Assembly (NCBI GenBank): GCA_029309925.1
Contig: JARKND010000004.1
Coordinates: 124,001-188,000, forward strand
Length of the DNA: 64,000 nt
Source of the DNA: Fulvivirgaceae bacterium JP3-4
Lineage (GTDB): Bacteria > Bacteroidota > Bacteroidia > Cytophagales > Cyclobacteriaceae
Reading direction: 5' to 3'
Shown piece after piece: positions 63,876 to 64,000 of this stretch. The notes under the pieces were generated by a model that saw only the letters and a list, made by a program, of their open reading frames with translations, made no database searches and was not told where the DNA came from. The translations under genes and the position numbers were made by a program. Each line of letters starts with the position of its first letter. The stretch's first letter is position 1.

Positions 63876-64000
63876 TTAAGAAAACAGGTCCGAGCTGAGG
63901 TAGCGGTCTCCCCTGTCACATACGATGAAGACGATGACGCCCTGCTCGATTTCGGCTGCAATTTTCATCGCAGCGCTCAAAGCACCACCGCTACTCATAC
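63876..64000 (-). CDS. cysM: Cysteine synthase B (partial, C-terminal end only)
   Basis: The minus strand from the right edge reads MSSGGALSAAMKIAAEIEQG and then VIVFIVCDRGDRYLSSDLFS, stop at 63876-63878. The SSGGA loop that binds the PLP phosphate and the ending ICDRGDRYLS-type motif are those of O-acetylserine sulfhydrylase B. The leading methionine is internal, as the frame continues past the window. The enzyme makes cysteine from O-acetylserine and sulfide, or thiosulfate in some members, in the cytoplasm. Only about 41 residues are visible. Confidence 0.88.
   Translation of the reverse strand, partial: MSSGGALSAAMKIAAEIEQGVIVFIVCDRGDRYLSSDLFS

Overview
The window looks like chromosome from a Bacteroidota bacterium, most likely of the Cytophagales group. 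The signs are type IX secretion sorting domains (one gliding-associated CHU_C type, two type A), a SusC/SusD pair with partner lipoproteins, DUF3276, orphan FtsX/MacB-like permeases with a PadR-linked prefix, and promoters of the Bacteroidota form TTTG-N19/20-TAnnTTTG. Genus cannot be settled from the sequence alone. No tRNA, rRNA, CRISPR array, transposase or phage gene is visible.

Left part (1-4100): the 5' portion of ychF, a PUR-alpha-like DUF3276 gene, a DUF58 gene, and a divergent ferredoxin / LuxC-like acyl-CoA reductase pair. At 4350-13943 is one giant secreted protein (3197 aa) built around 20 tandem domains of about 89 aa in a strict A-B alternation, ending in a type IX sorting domain. 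It is followed by a small membrane-anchored protein and smc.

Middle (18.7-38 kb): a four-gene SusC / SusD / zinc metallohydrolase lipoprotein / DUF4302 operon; a lipoprotein and a secreted CotH-like kinase; a Tat-type aldo/keto reductase; and a padR-led run of three large FtsX-type permeases with a palindromic operator candidate in front of padR.

Accessory block (38.2-46.2 kb): a family of four full-length right-handed beta-helix surface proteins that share a cysteine-containing N-terminal cap. They are preceded by a small lipoprotein consisting of that cap alone and are interrupted by an FkbM methyltransferase. This is the most likely undescribed system in the window. A fourth FtsX permease follows.

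Right part (48.7-64 kb): a small charged ORF coupled to a cupin gene, two paralogous secreted PKD-esterases (one with and one without a type IX sorting domain), an FMN reductase, a Nudix hydrolase, an S9 peptidase, a CheY-like receiver divergent from an RsbQ-type hydrolase overlapping a PAS histidine kinase, a secreted two-domain protein, an SRPBCC protein, an AI-2E family permease, and the 3' end of a cysteine synthase B gene.

Functionally the window is dominated by cell-surface and secreted proteins: type IX cargo, nutrient import and lipoproteins. Two sensing modules (PadR-permeases; RsbQ-PAS-kinase) are also present.
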